A stretch of DNA of 6,170 bases, taken from Candidatus Woesearchaeota archaeon. GTDB taxonomy: Archaea > Nanobdellota > Nanobdellia > SCGC-AAA011-G17 > JACPNG01. Location of the stretch: the NCBI GenBank assembly GCA_016185555.1, contig JACPNI010000053.1, positions 1-6,170 on the forward strand, given 5' to 3'. Under the pieces are notes generated by a model, which was not told the DNA's origin, did no database searches, and saw nothing but the letters and a program-made list of their open reading frames with translations. The position numbers and the translations under genes were made by a program. Below, piece after piece: positions 4,574-6,170 of the stretch (position 1 is its first letter; each line of letters opens with the position of its first letter).

Positions 4574-6169
4574 TTATTCTTCACTTGCCACTACCTTAAC
4601 TATTCTTTTCACATCAATTGTCCCACCATCACTTTTGGAGACATCTATATTATCGTCACCATAATTAAACTGTATTATTGTCTTGGTAGCATCTCTTACA
4701 GTACCATCATATTCTACTTTCAAGTCCTGCAATGCATTAGCAAGTCTTCTATATAAGTAACCTGACTTGGGTGTTCTTAATGCAGTATCCATTAAAGAAT
4801 CCCTTCCGGTCATGGCACCAAAGAAAAACTGTACAGGATCAAGACCATTTTTAAAACCAACATCAATAAACCCTTTTGATTTCGGGCTTTTATCATCTTT
4901 CTTAAACAAGGTTAATGTTCTTTTATCATAACCATTTTTAATCCTTTTCCCTCTTAAAGCCTGCTGTCCGACTACTGCAGCCATCATAGCAAGATTAAGG
5001 ATATTTCCTCTTGCACCGGATCTTGCCATTACTATAGTATGATTATTTTTCTCTGTTGCTTGTGTTGCTATCAAATCTCCAACTTTATTTCTTATTTTAT
5101 TCAGGTTCTGCAATATCATTATTTCAAGTGTTTCTTCAATAGTCCTGCTTGGAAGAGGGTCTAATTCCCCTTTATTATACCTCCTAATTAGTTCATCAAC
5201 CTCTGATTTTGCATCACTTATCTGCTGCTGTATTTTTTCAATAATCTCCTTCGGCAGATCAGTATCGCTTAAGCCAGAACTGAATCCTCTCTTTAGCAAT
5301 ACATTAATCCCAAGTTTAGCTATCTTATCAACGATATAAAGCGTTTTCTCAGATCCATATTTTTTATATATTTCTCTTACCAAAGTCCCTTTCTCCTCTC
5401 CAATTGAATTTACATCAATAAAACCTTCTACTATTTTGCCTTTTTTAATAATCAAAGGCTGTTTACTTTTAGTTTCTCCAACGAAATTGAAGTCGTCTGG
5501 CAATAGCACACTGAAGATATCTTTTCCTTGTACAGCGGATTTAAACTTTTCAAAACCAGAATCAATTCCTATTGAGATCAAAAGCTCAACTGCTTCTTCC
5601 CTTGTAAGGGTTAATTCTTTTGTCAATAAATAACATCCAGATATAGAATCCTCTATAACCCCAATGACATTTAATCCATTCTTTGGTGTAATTATTTGTG
5701 TCTGTACCTGCATAAGTGTTTCTGCTTCTGCAATCGCTTCCTCTGTTTGTGGGATATGGAGGTTCATTTCGTCACCATCAAAATCAGCATTATATGGGAG
5801 ACAATTCCCAACAACAAAAGAATTTGCTATAAAATTATGGTTTGAACTTATTGTAGTTATATCCTGCGCAATAAATGGTTCTATTTCTTTTTTCTCTTTA
5901 ATCCCTTCCCATACAACACCCGTCTTACTTAAACCTTCTGTGGTAATTTTAACAAAGTCATCAAAATTCCAAAAGTCTTTTGAGGTATATTGATTAATTG
6001 GTGGTTTTCTATAAAGCCAAGTATGCACAGTACCCTTAGGAACATTTAATATTTCTGCTATAACTTGCGGTGAATATTTCTGAGAATACAATACTTTAGT
6101 ATTTTTAAACTTCTCAATCTGATTTTTAATTAAGTGGTTCTTATATTCTAAATAATGATAAGTTAATCT
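4574..6169 (-). CDS. rpoA1: RNA polymerase subunit A' (largest subunit, N-terminal half), 3' part, carrying the end of an intein
   Basis: This is the 3' part of the gene for archaeal RNA polymerase subunit A', which binds the catalytic Mg2+ in the cytoplasmic enzyme. The frame has no stop between 6169 and 4574, so the gene continues past the window edge; a TTG at 6091 is an internal codon, not a start. The first 122 codons are intein. From Cys at 5803 the A' extein gives 409 residues: CLPYNADFDGDEMNLH with the three metal-A aspartates, the MARSGARGNILNLAMMAA segment with GQQALRGKRI, the bridge helix (LDPVQFFFGAMTGRDSLMDTALRTP followed by YLYRRL), and the terminal QFNYGDDNIDVSK...VDVKRI-like region where archaeal A' subunits end. 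The extein motifs all look intact. The next gene starts one base after the stop, which suggests translational coupling. Identification is very secure. The missing N-terminal half (clamp head, zinc sites) must lie outside the window. Confidence 0.96.
   Translation of the reverse strand, partial: RLTYHYLEYKNHLIKNQIEKFKNTKVLYSQKYSPQVIAEILNVPKGTVHTWLYRKPPINQYTSKDFWNFDDFVKITTEGLSKTGVVWEGIKEKKEIEPFIAQDITTISSNHNFIANSFVVGNCLPYNADFDGDEMNLHIPQTEEAIAEAETLMQVQTQIITPKNGLNVIGVIEDSISGCYLLTKELTLTREEAVELLISIGIDSGFEKFKSAVQGKDIFSVLLPDDFNFVGETKSKQPLIIKKGKIVEGFIDVNSIGEEKGTLVREIYKKYGSEKTLYIVDKIAKLGINVLLKRGFSSGLSDTDLPKEIIEKIQQQISDAKSEVDELIRRYNKGELDPLPSRTIEETLEIMILQNLNKIRNKVGDLIATQATEKNNHTIVMARSGARGNILNLAMMAAVVGQQALRGKRIKNGYDKRTLTLFKKDDKSPKSKGFIDVGFKNGLDPVQFFFGAMTGRDSLMDTALRTPKSGYLYRRLANALQDLKVEYDGTVRDATKTIIQFNYGDDNIDVSKSDGGTIDVKRIVKVVASEE
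5804..6169 (-). other. Intein in RNA polymerase A' (C-terminal 122 residues only)
   Basis: This is the C-terminal end of a protein-splicing element translated in frame with A'. It ends ...NHNFIANSFVVGN, a typical intein block F/G (HNF, then the terminal Asn), followed directly by Cys+1 and LPYNADFDGD of the polymerase. The boundary falls where conserved A' sequence begins. Upstream, YSPQVIAEILNVPKGTVHTW reads as a helix-turn-helix of the kind found in homing-endonuclease inteins, so a DNA-binding endonuclease region probably precedes it outside the window. The penultimate residue is Gly (VVGN) where most inteins have His, the residue that assists Asn cyclisation. The splice-junction Asn and the Cys nucleophile are both present, so splicing is plausible but possibly slower or dependent on another residue. 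The N-terminal splice junction and the presence of LAGLIDADG motifs cannot be judged from this window. Confidence 0.93.
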
Positions 6170-6170
6170 T

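Noticed and set aside
5436..5993. Plus-strand ORFs opposite rpoA1
   Set aside because: They lie entirely antisense to the A' extein and intein; their hydrophobic look comes from the reverse complement of conserved codons.
4574..6091. Start of an independent A' gene at TTG 6091
   Set aside because: The same frame stays open to 6169 and the sequence on both sides of 6091 is intein, so the TTG is internal to a longer precursor that begins outside the window.

Overview
The window is part of an archaeal chromosome and nearly every gene reads on the minus strand. In order of transcription (high to low coordinates) it holds: the 3' part of rpoA1 (RNA polymerase A'), two small unrecognised membrane-protein genes, rpoA2 (A''), rpl30e, nusA with two KH domains, a small secreted protein, and the first codons of a paralogue of that protein at the window edge. 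The split A'/A'' polymerase, L30e and short NusA are archaeal hallmarks, and rpoA1-rpoA2-rpl30e-nusA is the standard archaeal order. The AT-rich sequence and the style of the A'' C-terminus (AGIKQVLPVKQ... GSNLKEV) suggest a DPANN-type lineage near Woesearchaeota or Pacearchaeota. That placement rests on impression, not on a search.

Region 6169-4574 (rpoA1): the reading frame is open to the window edge. Its first 122 codons are the C-terminal part of an intein, which ends immediately before the metal-binding loop (YNADFDGD) of A'. The rest is the A' extein through the bridge helix to the natural C-terminus. Region 4572-3796: two compact genes for small predicted membrane proteins separate rpoA1 from rpoA2, where the two subunit genes are normally adjacent. 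Region 3793-1252 (rpoA2): a 474-residue LAGLIDADG intein sits inside the trigger-loop motif of A''. After the intein, the A'' extein stops at 1844 and continues to its conserved end in the +1 frame from about 1854. This is a sequencing error, a real mutation, a split subunit, or frameshifting. Region 1250-581: rpl30e and nusA.

Region 571-1: a secreted protein resembling a free-standing subtilase propeptide, then a 129-base spacer, then the start of a second copy. The spacer keeps a relic of the last codons of nusA just before the second copy, so the tandem duplication appears to have included the nusA 3' end.

The genes are packed with 1 to 15 bases between them as far as the secreted protein, consistent with one transcription unit for RNA polymerase, a ribosomal protein and a transcription factor. 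Functional polymerase would need two protein-splicing events, one beside each half of the catalytic centre, plus resolution of the A'' frame break. No tRNA, rRNA, CRISPR array, insertion sequence or convincing plus-strand gene was seen.
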